A program made the position numbers and the translations under genes. From positions 1 to 64,000 of the forward strand of contig NZ_RQZF01000009.1 of NCBI RefSeq assembly GCF_003858455.1: a DNA stretch of 64,000 nucleotides, in the 5' to 3' direction. A model generated the notes under the pieces. The model did no database searches. It was not told where the DNA came from and saw nothing but the letters and a program-made list of their open reading frames with translations. Each line of letters begins with the position of its first letter. The stretch's first letter is position 1. The DNA is from Schaalia canis (GTDB taxonomy: Bacteria > Actinomycetota > Actinomycetes > Actinomycetales > Actinomycetaceae). Positions 28,024-36,388 of the stretch are shown here, piece after piece.

Positions 28024-28830
28024 CTATCGGCCCATGAGTTCTTCAGCGGTATCGGTCAAATACCCCTTGGCTTTACGGACCTCAAGAGGTGCAGACGCCT
28101 CGACCGTCACCAAGGCTGATGGCACCGTCAGGCTCTCCCCCGTCACAGGATGAACCACCCTGGCCTTCCACGTCGTCTCCAACACCACACTTACCTGTTC
28201 CCTGGGTTCCAGGTACACATGATTAAGCGTCATCACTGGAAACCCTTCAGAAGGATCCGTCGTCACCAACGGATCTGTCCCATCCCCAAAGTCATACTTA
28301 AACGAGGTTGCCTCAAAATCGACCACCACATCATGGTCAAACACCCGCACCACCTCCTGCTTCACAGGAGTAGCCGCGTGCACCAGGGTTGGCACCCCCA
28401 CATAGGTCCGACTCCACGGCTCCACCTTCAGCCCAGCACTGCTCACCTGCGTGTGGGCAAGCGCGTGGTACAACAAATCAACAGTTGGAATCTCCTCAGC
28501 AGGCTCATCATCAGCAAACCGATACGGACACAAATCCGACCCACTCCACCCACCCGCACTCAACTGACCCACACACCCCAAATCCGCAGACGGCGGAGGC
28601 GCAGACCGCCCCAAAAACGCTTGCGAAGACCCAGGAGAAGGTAAGGTTTCTTCCCCGTTCTGATGGAGCAAATACACGCCACTTACGTCGACCATATTGG
28701 GGGCACTTGTCTGTGCGGTGAATTTCCTTCGGTCGGGTGGAGGAGACTCGTCAGCCCACGCCATTTGGGAAGAAAATAGTCCCAAACAGACAAGAATCAA
28801 AACAGGAAGAGCAGTCGTCAGTTTCCTCAT
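28024..28830 (-). CDS. Secreted protein with PKD-like domain
   Basis: This 268-residue protein has a clear signal peptide (MRKLTTALPVLILVCLGLF, cleavage after AWA near residue 26). The N-terminal half is Pro/Ser-rich with cysteines in DLGCVGQL and SDLCPYRF. The C-terminal half has YDFGDGTDPLVTTDPSEGFP, followed by NHVYLEP and TTWKARV, the pattern of a PKD-type beta-sandwich. Similar proteins occur in Actinomyces next to DUF6318 lipoproteins, as here. Its start overlaps the upstream gene by four bases (28827-28830), so the pair is co-translated. The function is unknown; cell-surface binding is a guess from the fold. Confidence 0.75.
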   Translation of the reverse strand: MRKLTTALPVLILVCLGLFSSQMAWADESPPPDRRKFTAQTSAPNMVDVSGVYLLHQNGEETLPSPGSSQAFLGRSAPPPSADLGCVGQLSAGGWSGSDLCPYRFADDEPAEEIPTVDLLYHALAHTQVSSAGLKVEPWSRTYVGVPTLVHAATPVKQEVVRVFDHDVVVDFEATSFKYDFGDGTDPLVTTDPSEGFPVMTLNHVYLEPREQVSVVLETTWKARVVHPVTGESLTVPSALVTVEASAPLEVRKAKGYLTDTAEELMGR

Positions 28831-29498
28831 CTCTGTTTCTCTTCCCCAACAGCTTCGCTGACATGCCAGATGCCGTCATCAAAACGAAGTTGGATTTGGA
28901 ACCTGGCATCCTCTTCAGGCATCTTGTGCAGCCTTGTTCCGTCGTAATACTTGTGTTCACCAGTCTCAACATGAACGACAACATGCCAAAGGCCAGGATG
29001 GTCGGGGATTTCGAAGGAGGGCTCGACTTCCTTTACATCGGCTCTCAAACCTTCAATCCACCCTTTGTTAGCCGTATCTTCATCGGCGGTTGATGCCATG
29101 TGTTCGCACCACGTACATGACGGCAGGGAAATCTCCCTCAACAGGGAAGAGTCTCCACTATTCCAGGTGTACTCCATAACACGGATGAAGTAGCGAGCAA
29201 ACTCCTCAGCCCCGTTATTATCATGCACCCTGGCCAGCTCAGTCAGCTCAGGTTTCTCCGCCGGAGGCAACGACGCATACCTCAACAGCTTCCCCTCACG
29301 CGTCACCTCATAAATACCAGACATCGCCACCACATCATCAGGCGACCCCGCCTGCGACTGCACGCCATCTTCCACAGGAAGCGACGCAGACATCCCCTGC
29401 TCTGAACCAGCAGAACCACACGCAGTAAGCGACACGCTCACCACCGCACAGGCAAGCAGCACACCAACACTTTTCCTTGAGGCATTCAACAACATCAT
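28827..29498 (-). CDS. DUF6318-like lipoprotein
   Basis: This 223-residue lipoprotein has a lipobox LTAC with lipidated C27. The remainder is soluble and matches the actinobacterial DUF6318 style: EFARYFIRVMEYTWNSGDSSLL, then SLPSCTWCEHMAS with a CxxC pair, then a beta-rich tail. These resemble NTF2-like folds, although I cannot test this. It is first of a two-gene unit with the secreted PKD-like protein, and both probably act on the cell surface. The start is one of two adjacent ATGs, and no strong ribosome site is visible. Confidence 0.75.
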   Translation of the reverse strand: MMLLNASRKSVGVLLACAVVSVSLTACGSAGSEQGMSASLPVEDGVQSQAGSPDDVVAMSGIYEVTREGKLLRYASLPPAEKPELTELARVHDNNGAEEFARYFIRVMEYTWNSGDSSLLREISLPSCTWCEHMASTADEDTANKGWIEGLRADVKEVEPSFEIPDHPGLWHVVVHVETGEHKYYDGTRLHKMPEEDARFQIQLRFDDGIWHVSEAVGEEKQR

Positions 29499-29614
29499 GC
29501 CCCAACGCTACCGCCCCACACACCCACACCACAGCCAAATGAAAAATCTGTGGATAACTCTCACCCGACTCCCGCACTTCTCATGCCAAAAGCCCAGCCC
29601 CCATGCCTGCTAGT

Positions 29615-29685
29615 TCACGGGAAGTAGATTCGCGCAGTCACGCGGGAAGTAGATTCGTGCAGTCACGCGGGAAATAGTTCTCACC
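29615..29685. repeat. Three tandem copies of a roughly 25-bp unit
   Basis: Units of 23, 25 and 23 bases share TCACG(CG)GGAA(G/A)TAG(A)TTC. The first two are nearly identical through AGATTCG(C/T)GCAG, and the third has drifted at its end. There is no coding frame across them. They lie between the lipoprotein gene start and the malQ terminator. Confidence 0.7.
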
Positions 29686-29715
29686 TGGGCACAAAAGTGG
29701 GGTTATACGACAAAA

Positions 29716-29753
29716 GTGTGGCCCAGACGCTCAGCGTCTGGGCCACACCCGTA
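29716..29753 (-). terminator. malQ terminator
   Basis: A 15-bp perfect stem (GTGTGGCCCAGACGC with GCGTCTGGGCCACAC) has a 3-base loop. On the minus strand it is followed by TTTTG, placing it 70 bases after the malQ stop. Confidence 0.9.
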
Positions 29754-29822
29754 CCACGTCAATCGCTATGACACGACTACAAGCACATCATTCACATGAC
29801 GTGCCATTCACGCCGTGTTGTG

Positions 29823-31961
29823 TCAACGAACGGCGGAATCCACTGCCTCGAAGATGGCAGCCGCACGGGCATTCGTCGCCAAATCCTCGATATACACTTC
29901 CTTGCCGTTCCCATCACACAGTGGCACACACCAGTTCGGGTATTCCGTTGAAGTACCCGGCAGATTCTGTGGGCGCACATCGCCCACGACATCCACCAGG
30001 GATACGCCCACCAAAGCAGAGGGGGTCGCAGCAGCGTAACGATGCAAAGCGACAACGACCTCGTCAACCGTGGGGGTTTGCGCTTCAAGGAAACCATATT
30101 CGCGCAGGCGAACCATCATCTGCTCCAGCTCGCGACGATCAGCGGCGCGCACGGATTCAATATCCTCTACAAGCAGGCCAAGCTTGTTACGCAGTTCCGT
30201 TTGCACGCCAGCAATGTAGCCTGCCGTAGGGGGCAGGTCGTGGGTATTCACCGTTGACAGTGCTCCCCAACGGTACTGGTCAGCGTGCAGCGGCCAGCCA
30301 GAATCTTCCTTCTCGAACCACACAACGGAAGTGCCCAGGATACCGCGGTCTGCCAAGTAATCGCGCACCCACGGTTCCACAGTGCCCAGGTCCTCACCGA
30401 TGACGACAGCACCGGCGCGCTGTGCTTCGAGCAGCACAACACCAACCATCGCCTCGTGATCGAAGTAGACGTAGGTGCCTTCCGAGGCCGGACGCCCTGC
30501 GGGGATCCACCACAAGCGGAACAGGCCCAGGATATGGTCAATACGAATCGCGCCGGAGTGAGATAGGACTGCGCGCAACATATCGCGCAGCGGACGGTAA
30601 CCGGTACGCGCCAGGGCACGCGGCGACCACGGTGGCTGCGACCAATTCTGGCCCTGCTGAGAGTACATATCCGGCGGAGCGCCAACTTGCATGCCCGGAG
30701 CGAACACTCCTGGCTCGGACCAAATCTCAGAACCATTGGCGTGCACGCCAACAGCCAGGTCAGCCATGATGCCCATTTTCATGCCGACAGAACGAGCGAC
30801 CTCGTGAGCTTTGACGAGCTGCTCACGCGTAACCCACTGGCACCATTGCCAAAACTCGACACGGTCTGCAAGAGCCTCGCGTACAGCACCGATGGCATCC
30901 ATGTCAGCATTGGCGTATTCCTCAGGAAGAAGCAGTCCGCCTTCCTTTTCCACCAGCGCGCACCACAGGGCGAAGTTGGCCAAATCCTGGCCGCCCTGGG
31001 CAATAAAAGCGTCAAAAGCTGCCTGACGGTGGTAGCTGCGCGGCAAAGCGAAAACCAATTCAAGAGCTTTGCTCTTAGCCGCCCAGGTGCGGTCACGCTC
31101 AATCGGTGCAGCGTCCTCAGCCACGGCGCTTTCGCGGAGGGCCTCAATAGCGCGACGCACGCTTTCAGGCGCATGGACGTATTCAGTAATCGCTTCGGGG
31201 CGAGCGTAGATAGGGTTCACCCACCGGCGAGTCACCGGAAGGTAGGGGGAGTTCTCTAGTGGCGCAACTGTTGCGGCAGCGTGCACAGGGTTGATCAGCA
31301 GGAAGTCGGCACCCTTTTGCGCACATACCGCAGCCAAGTTTGCGAGGTCTTCCGCGTCACCCATACCCCAGGACGAGGCCGAACGCGCCGAGTACATCTG
31401 GGCGGCTACACCCCAGTGACGCCCCTGGTGGAGGACGGCCGGGCTCACTCGGTTCGGAACGACAATGAGTGGAGCAGAGTAGACAGCGCCACCTTCAACA
31501 GTCGCGGTGAGGGTATGCCAGCCCAGAGGGAGGTGTGCGGGAACCTCGAAGGTTGCGCGGCCGGTAAGAACGTCGTTGACGACGCGGGGCTCAACCCAAC
31601 GGTCAAGCTGGTGGAGTTCTCCCTTTCCGCCTTCTTCAAGGGAGTAGTCGACGTGCACCCACGAGCCGTGGGGAACGTGAACGTGGATTTCCTTGGAAGA
31701 GCCTTCACGCACGACCGTACAGTCGGGTAGGGTCTGCAGCCAGAATTGATCCTCGGTCCAGGTCAGGGCATCATGGACGTCTTTAATGGTGGCGTCTGCT
31801 GTGACAGGCACTCCCAGGGCTTCAAGCACTGCAAGGAGTGAACGCGATCCAACATTGCATTGATTGCCGTACCAGTCCCAGAAAGTGGTGGCTACACCAT
31901 TTCGGTCTGCGAGGTGCTGGAGCAGCCCCAGATCGTCAACGGCAGGCGCGTTCGTGTTCAC
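29823..31961 (-). CDS. malQ: 4-alpha-glucanotransferase (amylomaltase)
   Basis: This 712-residue GH77 enzyme transfers glucan segments between maltodextrins inside the cell. The catalytic triad is visible: D475 in RIDHILGLFR, E523 in GEDLGTVE, D575 in NTHDLPPT. The N-terminal extension of about 150 residues with beta structure is typical of the longer actinobacterial MalQ. The start codon is GTG (31961-31959), directly after a strong GAGGAGAAGGT. It lies 44 bases after the EIIB gene on the same strand, probably one transcript, and it ends in a strong terminator. Together with the exported amylopullulanase it points to starch and glycogen use. Confidence 0.96.
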   Translation of the reverse strand: MNTNAPAVDDLGLLQHLADRNGVATTFWDWYGNQCNVGSRSLLAVLEALGVPVTADATIKDVHDALTWTEDQFWLQTLPDCTVVREGSSKEIHVHVPHGSWVHVDYSLEEGGKGELHQLDRWVEPRVVNDVLTGRATFEVPAHLPLGWHTLTATVEGGAVYSAPLIVVPNRVSPAVLHQGRHWGVAAQMYSARSASSWGMGDAEDLANLAAVCAQKGADFLLINPVHAAATVAPLENSPYLPVTRRWVNPIYARPEAITEYVHAPESVRRAIEALRESAVAEDAAPIERDRTWAAKSKALELVFALPRSYHRQAAFDAFIAQGGQDLANFALWCALVEKEGGLLLPEEYANADMDAIGAVREALADRVEFWQWCQWVTREQLVKAHEVARSVGMKMGIMADLAVGVHANGSEIWSEPGVFAPGMQVGAPPDMYSQQGQNWSQPPWSPRALARTGYRPLRDMLRAVLSHSGAIRIDHILGLFRLWWIPAGRPASEGTYVYFDHEAMVGVVLLEAQRAGAVVIGEDLGTVEPWVRDYLADRGILGTSVVWFEKEDSGWPLHADQYRWGALSTVNTHDLPPTAGYIAGVQTELRNKLGLLVEDIESVRAADRRELEQMMVRLREYGFLEAQTPTVDEVVVALHRYAAATPSALVGVSLVDVVGDVRPQNLPGTSTEYPNWCVPLCDGNGKEVYIEDLATNARAAAIFEAVDSAVR

Positions 31962-32005
31962 ACCTTCTCCTCAGTGTTGAGATGTTTATTCAGCTAGAGA
32001 TGATT

Positions 32006-32293
32006 TTATGATGCGTGACGGGGTGCCGTCACCGAGCTCAGATTCTCTTCCTGTGCTTTGCAGAGCTGAAGCATGTGCGCGGCAAGTTCTTCTGACGCTT
32101 CGCCTGCGACAATTTGAATGACCTCATCGACTCGAACGAGGGCGATGACAGGGCCAACGCGAAGGGCGTCATCGTTGACTTTCAGAGGGTTGTGCACCTC
32201 AACTCGAATACGAACCATGCACGATTCAATCTCGGCAATATTCGATGCGCCACCCAGCCCATCAACGAGGGCTTGCGCGATTTCTTTCTCCAT
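32006..32293 (-). CDS. PTS EIIB domain protein upstream of malQ
   Basis: This 95-residue glucose-class EIIB has the phospho-cysteine C25 in IESCMVRIRVEV. The usual threonine and leucine after the cysteine (CxTRLR) are replaced by V and I (CMVRIR), so the active-site loop departs from the norm. About 15 extra residues follow the domain. No EIIC gene is beside it. The coupling with malQ suggests a role in alpha-glucan metabolism, perhaps regulatory rather than transport; this is inference. It may be a divergent paralogue of the EIIB at 25835. Confidence 0.82.
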   Translation of the reverse strand: MEKEIAQALVDGLGGASNIAEIESCMVRIRVEVHNPLKVNDDALRVGPVIALVRVDEVIQIVAGEASEELAAHMLQLCKAQEENLSSVTAPRHAS

Positions 32294-32406
32294 TGTCTAA
32301 TCCACAATCCTTATTTTGCGACTCGGATCACATAATAATCCGCTGTGTGATATCAAGCAATGTCCACAGTCTCGCTTATCACCTCGTTTCGTTAAAGAAT
32401 GGTGCT

Positions 32407-33360
32407 ATGACCGCTCCGATTGCTATTCCTCAAGGCTCCCACGAACCAGTGGCCTCCGTGCTGCGCATTCTTGAACTTACTGAAACCGGTCACGATCGCT
32501 TTGAAGCTCACTCTTTGCCGCAGGTCAGACGCGTCTACGGCGGTCAAGTGCTTGCCCAATCCCTTCTTGCAGCTTGTGCGTCATTGGAGGACACTGAGCG
32601 CCTTCCTCATTCCTTCCACGCCTACTTCTTACGCGGCGGCGATCCTTCCTCGACCTTCGAACTGCAGGTTGAGCGCCTCCGTAATGGTCGGTCTTTTTCA
32701 AGCCGTCGCGTGACCTGCACTCAGGACGAACGCGAGATCCTCTCGATGACCTGTTCTTTCCAGGGGCCTGAAGATGGGTATGACACCGCCTTGCCGATGC
32801 CAAAGGTCCCGCATGCTTCTGAGTTACGCTCGGCACTGGAGATCTTCCGTATGATGGATCACCCTGTCGGCAGGTTCTTAGGTAAAACGGCAGCCTTTGA
32901 TGTGCGGCATGTCCAAAAGGAGCTTTACACGAGCGCCGATCCCGAAGGTGGGAATATTCAACAGCTCTGGATGCGACCCCGCTTCCCTATTGGCGAGGGT
33001 GTTCACCAGTACGTTCACCGCGCATTATTGGCCTATGTCATTGACCAGGTGATGTTTGAGCCGGCAATGCGCGTCACGGGCAATTCCTGGATGACGCCAG
33101 GGATGTCTGCGGCGTCATTGGATCACGCTATGTGGTTCCACCGTGATGTCGATATCAATGATTGGTTGCTCTACGACGCAATCTGCCTGTCCGTGAATAA
33201 CGGGCGCATGCTGTCACATATGCGGGTTTTCACCGAGGACGGTGTGCTGGTGGCTGAGGCTAGCCAGCAGGGTATGTTGCGTGTTCCTCGGGACGGCAAA
33301 CAGGGTTCTGGCCAGTGGGGTTTTGGTGCTGTGCCGGACGAACCCTCAGCCACTGCCTGA
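32407..33360 (+). CDS. tesB: Acyl-CoA thioesterase II
   Basis: This 317-residue double-hotdog thioesterase hydrolyses acyl-CoA to free fatty acid and CoA. The hallmark segments are VYGGQVLAQ and HSFHAYFLRGGD in the first hotdog, and ASLDHAMWFHRDVDINDWLLYD in the second, which holds the catalytic Asp of the family. The length is near the usual 285-320. The start is ATG 32407, just before the conserved region; a longer open frame upstream overlaps the divergent EIIB gene and is rejected. Ribosome site evidence is weak. It is probably transcribed divergently from the EIIB-malQ unit. Confidence 0.93.
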   Translation: MTAPIAIPQGSHEPVASVLRILELTETGHDRFEAHSLPQVRRVYGGQVLAQSLLAACASLEDTERLPHSFHAYFLRGGDPSSTFELQVERLRNGRSFSSRRVTCTQDEREILSMTCSFQGPEDGYDTALPMPKVPHASELRSALEIFRMMDHPVGRFLGKTAAFDVRHVQKELYTSADPEGGNIQQLWMRPRFPIGEGVHQYVHRALLAYVIDQVMFEPAMRVTGNSWMTPGMSAASLDHAMWFHRDVDINDWLLYDAICLSVNNGRMLSHMRVFTEDGVLVAEASQQGMLRVPRDGKQGSGQWGFGAVPDEPSATA

Positions 33361-33370
33361 GCACTGACGT

Positions 33371-33400
33371 GCTGGCTTAGTTGACGCTGGCCTAGTTGAC
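33371..33400. repeat. 15-bp tandem duplication at the end of the DM13 gene
   Basis: GCTGGCTTAGTTGAC (33371-33385) is followed at once by GCTGGCCTAGTTGAC (33386-33400). They differ at one base. The second copy contains the DM13 gene's stop codon and the first lies just beyond it. Confidence 0.7.
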
Positions 33401-34102
33401 AGGACGCAATTCTGCCGCGCCGAAGGAAACGGAGAAGGCCTCGCACCAGAGCGTGATGGAGCTCCAGTCAGAAACGTTGGCATCGGCAGGAATGGTGTAA
33501 ACCTGGTTACCGCGGTTTCCTTTGAGTTCTCCAAGATCAAGGTGATCGTAATTTGCGGCGGTAAACCAGCCGTCGAAGCCCTCAATGACGGGAGCTTGGG
33601 AGAGCCAGACGTGCACGTCGGGGCCGGTGGTTGTTTCGAGTCCTTCAAGGGCGAGTTGGTGCGTGCCGTCAGGGAGTCGGAATACGCTGACTGTGCCGCT
33701 GGTGTCGTGCTCGTGAGAGATGAGTGCCCCCTGCGCAATGAGAGCGGGACCTGTTGGAGCCTGCGGCTCTGGAGCTGGTGTAGGAGCAGTTGGGGCTGTA
33801 GGAGCGCCTTCGGTTGATGAAGTCCCCTGAGAGCTTTGAGGCTGTGCGGCTGGGGCAACTGCTGAGCTTTGCGGGGCCTGTGCGACTGGTGCTGGGGTGC
33901 TTTGTGGGGCGAGTGCGGTGGGGATTTCGTCATTGATTTCTGTGTTGACGAAGATCAACCACGGTTGGAACACTGCCATGGCGATCCCAAAAAGGACGAG
34001 TGCGCCCGCGCCGAGAGCAATGACTTTACGGTGTCGCTTCACGCGGGGTGAGCTGTGCTGCTCGTCTTGGGGCTTTTCGGGCTGCGGCTGCATTGTGGTC
34101 AT
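33392..34102 (-). CDS. DM13 domain membrane protein
   Basis: This 236-residue protein has a basic N-terminus (RVKRHRK), one membrane helix at about 28-47 (VIALGAGALVLFGIAMAVF), and a Pro/Ala/Ser/Gln-rich linker from about 60 to 118. A C-terminal DM13 domain follows: GTVSVFRLPDGTHQLALEGLET, TGPDVHVWLSQ, LGELKGNRGNQVYTIP and ITLWCEAFSVSFGAAEL. DM13 domains have a conserved cysteine (here in WCEAF) and are proposed to act in redox or electron transfer at the surface; this is not proved for bacteria. The domain should face outward. The gene is single, convergent with tesB. Confidence 0.88.
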   Translation of the reverse strand: MTTMQPQPEKPQDEQHSSPRVKRHRKVIALGAGALVLFGIAMAVFQPWLIFVNTEINDEIPTALAPQSTPAPVAQAPQSSAVAPAAQPQSSQGTSSTEGAPTAPTAPTPAPEPQAPTGPALIAQGALISHEHDTSGTVSVFRLPDGTHQLALEGLETTTGPDVHVWLSQAPVIEGFDGWFTAANYDHLDLGELKGNRGNQVYTIPADANVSDWSSITLWCEAFSVSFGAAELRPVN

Positions 34103-34279
34103 GAAAGAGTCCTTCTCGGTCTCGGCACGGCGAGTGCCTGGCCTAGCTGCTTGTCGCTGGGTGTTCGGCGCCCATTGGTAGGAGGTTTGCCTCTTTGGCT
34201 ATTGCCTTCGTCACAGGATGTATCGGACGGGCAAATCAGGATCTGGCTGGTGGGTAGACGAGCGTACTGATGACGAGAA

Positions 34280-34322
34280 CACCCGTGGGGGCTGCAGTCT
34301 GATGCTGCGGCCCCCACGGGTG
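34280..34322 (-). terminator. Hairpin terminator after ettA
   Basis: A 13-bp stem (CACCCGTGGGGGC with GCCCCCACGGGTG) extends inward with TGCAG/CTGC pairing. It lies 43 bases after the ettA stop on the minus strand. The U-tract is weak (TTCTCGTC). Confidence 0.75.
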
Positions 34323-34364
34323 ATTCATGCGAGGAGACGACGGTGAGGATCGTCCTCAGCGCGT

Positions 34365-36047
34365 TCAGTCGCGGGTGAGCTTGCGGTGGGTCACGCGGTG
34401 AGGCGTTGCTGCCTCCAGGCCCAGTCGCTCGATCTTGTTCTTCTCGTAGGACTCGAAGTTGCCTTCGTACCAGTACCAGCGTGCGGGGTTTTCCTCGTCG
34501 CCTTCCCACGCGAGAATGTGGGTGGCAACGCGGTCAAGGAACCAGCGGTCGTGGGTGACGACCACGGCGCAGCCGGGGAATTGAAGCAGGGCATTTTCCA
34601 GGGAACCTAGGGTTTCAACGTCGAGGTCGTTGGTGGGTTCGTCCAGGAGCAGCAGGTTGCCGCCCTGCTTGAGGGTGAGGGCAAGGTTCAGGCGGTTGCG
34701 TTCACCACCGGAGAGGACGCCGGCAGGTTTTTGCTGGTCGGCGCCCTTGAAGCCGAAGGCCGAAACGTAGGCACGGGAGGGCATTTCAACGTTGCCGACT
34801 TGGAGGAAGTCGAGCCCGTCAGAGACGACCTCCCACAGGGACTTGTTGGGGTCGATGCCTGCGCGGTTCTGGTCAACGTAGGAGATTTTGACGGTTTCAC
34901 CGACTGTCAGTTCGCCTCCATCGAGAGGCTCTAGGCCAACGATAGTCTTGAACAGGGTGGTCTTACCCACGCCGTTGGGGCCGATGACGCCAACGATGCC
35001 ATTGCGCGGCAGGGAGAAGGAGAGGCCATCGATGAGGGTACGGTCCCCAAAGCCCTTGACCAGGTCCTTGGCTTCGATGACGACTGAACCCAGGCGGGGG
35101 CCCGGTGGGATCTGGATTTCTTCAAAGTCGAGTTTGCGGGTGCGCTCGGCTTCGGCTGCCATTTCCTCGTAGCGTTCCAGACGAGCCTTGGACTTTGCCT
35201 GGCGGCCCTTGGGGTTCGAACGTACCCATTCGAGTTCTTCCTTGAGGCGCTTGGCGAGCTTGGCATCCTTTTGCCCTTGAACCTGGAGTCGCTTTTGCTT
35301 GGTTTCCAGGTAGGTGGAGTAGTTACCTTCGTAGGGGTAGAGGTGACCGCGGTCAACTTCAGCGATCCACCCAGCGACGTGATCGAGGAAGTAGCGGTCG
35401 TGGGTGACGGCAATGACGGCACCCGGGTAGGTGGACAGGTGCTTTTCGAGCCATTGGACGGATTCTGCGTCAAGGTGGTTGGTGGGCTCGTCAAGAAGAA
35501 GCAGGTCAGGGGCTTCAATGAGGAGCTTGCACAGTGCGACGCGGCGACGCTCACCACCGGAGAGGACCTTCACAGGAGCGTCTGGCGGCGGGCAGCGCAG
35601 GGCGTCCATGGCTTGCTCAAGCTGGGAGTCGATGTCCCAGGCGTTGGCAGCGTCAATCTCCATTTGGAGTTTGCCCATTTCTTCCATGAGCGCGTCGAAG
35701 TCAGCGTCAGGGTTGGCCATCTCTTCAGAGATGGCATTGAAGCGTTCGAGTTTGGCGTAGATTTCGCCTGCACCCATGCGAACGTTTTCAACAACGGTCT
35801 TGTCGTCATCGAGTTTGGGCTCTTGTTCGAGGATGCCAACGGTGTAGCCCGGGGTGAGTCGGGCTTCACCGTTGGAGGGTTCATCCAGGCCTGCCATGAT
35901 GCGCAGGATCGAAGATTTACCGGCACCGTTGGGGCCGACCATGCCGATCTTTGCGCCAGGGAAGAAAGACATTGAGACGTCGTCGAGGATGACCTTATCC
36001 CCGTGCGCCTTTCGTGCCTTGATCATCTGGTAGATGTACTCTGCCAC
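34365..36047 (-). CDS. ettA: Energy-dependent translational throttle protein EttA (ABC-F)
   Basis: This 560-residue soluble protein has two ABC cassettes and no membrane segments. Cassette 1 has Walker A GPNGAGKSS, signature LSGGERRR and Walker B LLLLDEPTNHLD. Cassette 2 has GPNGVGKTT, LSGGERNR and LLLLDEPTNDLD. A charged linker between them (about 250-320) is the ABC-F interaction motif that contacts tRNA in the ribosomal E site. EttA gates the first elongation steps according to the ATP/ADP ratio. The start is GTG 36047 with GGAG upstream, giving the conserved AEYIYQMIKARK N-terminus. The frame is open further upstream but not conserved. Confidence 0.95.
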   Translation of the reverse strand: MAEYIYQMIKARKAHGDKVILDDVSMSFFPGAKIGMVGPNGAGKSSILRIMAGLDEPSNGEARLTPGYTVGILEQEPKLDDDKTVVENVRMGAGEIYAKLERFNAISEEMANPDADFDALMEEMGKLQMEIDAANAWDIDSQLEQAMDALRCPPPDAPVKVLSGGERRRVALCKLLIEAPDLLLLDEPTNHLDAESVQWLEKHLSTYPGAVIAVTHDRYFLDHVAGWIAEVDRGHLYPYEGNYSTYLETKQKRLQVQGQKDAKLAKRLKEELEWVRSNPKGRQAKSKARLERYEEMAAEAERTRKLDFEEIQIPPGPRLGSVVIEAKDLVKGFGDRTLIDGLSFSLPRNGIVGVIGPNGVGKTTLFKTIVGLEPLDGGELTVGETVKISYVDQNRAGIDPNKSLWEVVSDGLDFLQVGNVEMPSRAYVSAFGFKGADQQKPAGVLSGGERNRLNLALTLKQGGNLLLLDEPTNDLDVETLGSLENALLQFPGCAVVVTHDRWFLDRVATHILAWEGDEENPARWYWYEGNFESYEKNKIERLGLEAATPHRVTHRKLTRD

Positions 36048-36388
36048 GTTTCTCCATCCAATGAAGTGATTGCTGAGGGCTCGCGTGAGGGGAGTTTTCC
36101 CTATTCTCACGCTGAGATGCCCGTCAATGGTGTCGCTTACCATGCTAGGCCACGTCAAGGCTTTTAAGACACCCCTGGCTGTTGATGTGCACCGACAGTG
36201 ACACGCCCAACTTGAGATTGCCCGCACGTCTGGAAGCAAAGAGGCATATAATTATCCTATATTTCACGCTTTGAAGCAAAGCCTGAAAGTAACCTGTGAA
36301 CCGACTTTCACAGGATGACAACTCGATAGTTCATCCACCACACACAATCACCGTCTACTAACTAGCCACAAAAGAAAGGGGTGCAGCC
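36048..36388 (+). promoter_or_regulatory. ettA/birA divergent interval with two hairpins before birA
   Basis: These 341 bases hold no gene. An AT-rich stretch (CATATAATTATCC, 36245-36257) could be the birA promoter. After it come GCTTTG-AAG-CAAAGC (36268-36282) and a perfect inverted repeat CCTGTGAA-CCGACT-TTCACAGG (36293-36314). GAAGCAAAG is repeated in direct orientation near 36232 and at 36273. These could be operators or a structured leader. They do not match the BirA or BioQ operators I know. Confidence 0.45.

Larger units (their letters stand above)
29499..29822. other. Gene-free interval with tandem repeats and the malQ terminator
   Basis: These 324 bases hold a perfect DnaA-box-like TGTGGATAA (29549-29557), three tandem copies of a roughly 25-base unit (29615-29685) and the malQ terminator (29716-29748). 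No coding frame is convincing. Confidence 0.6.
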
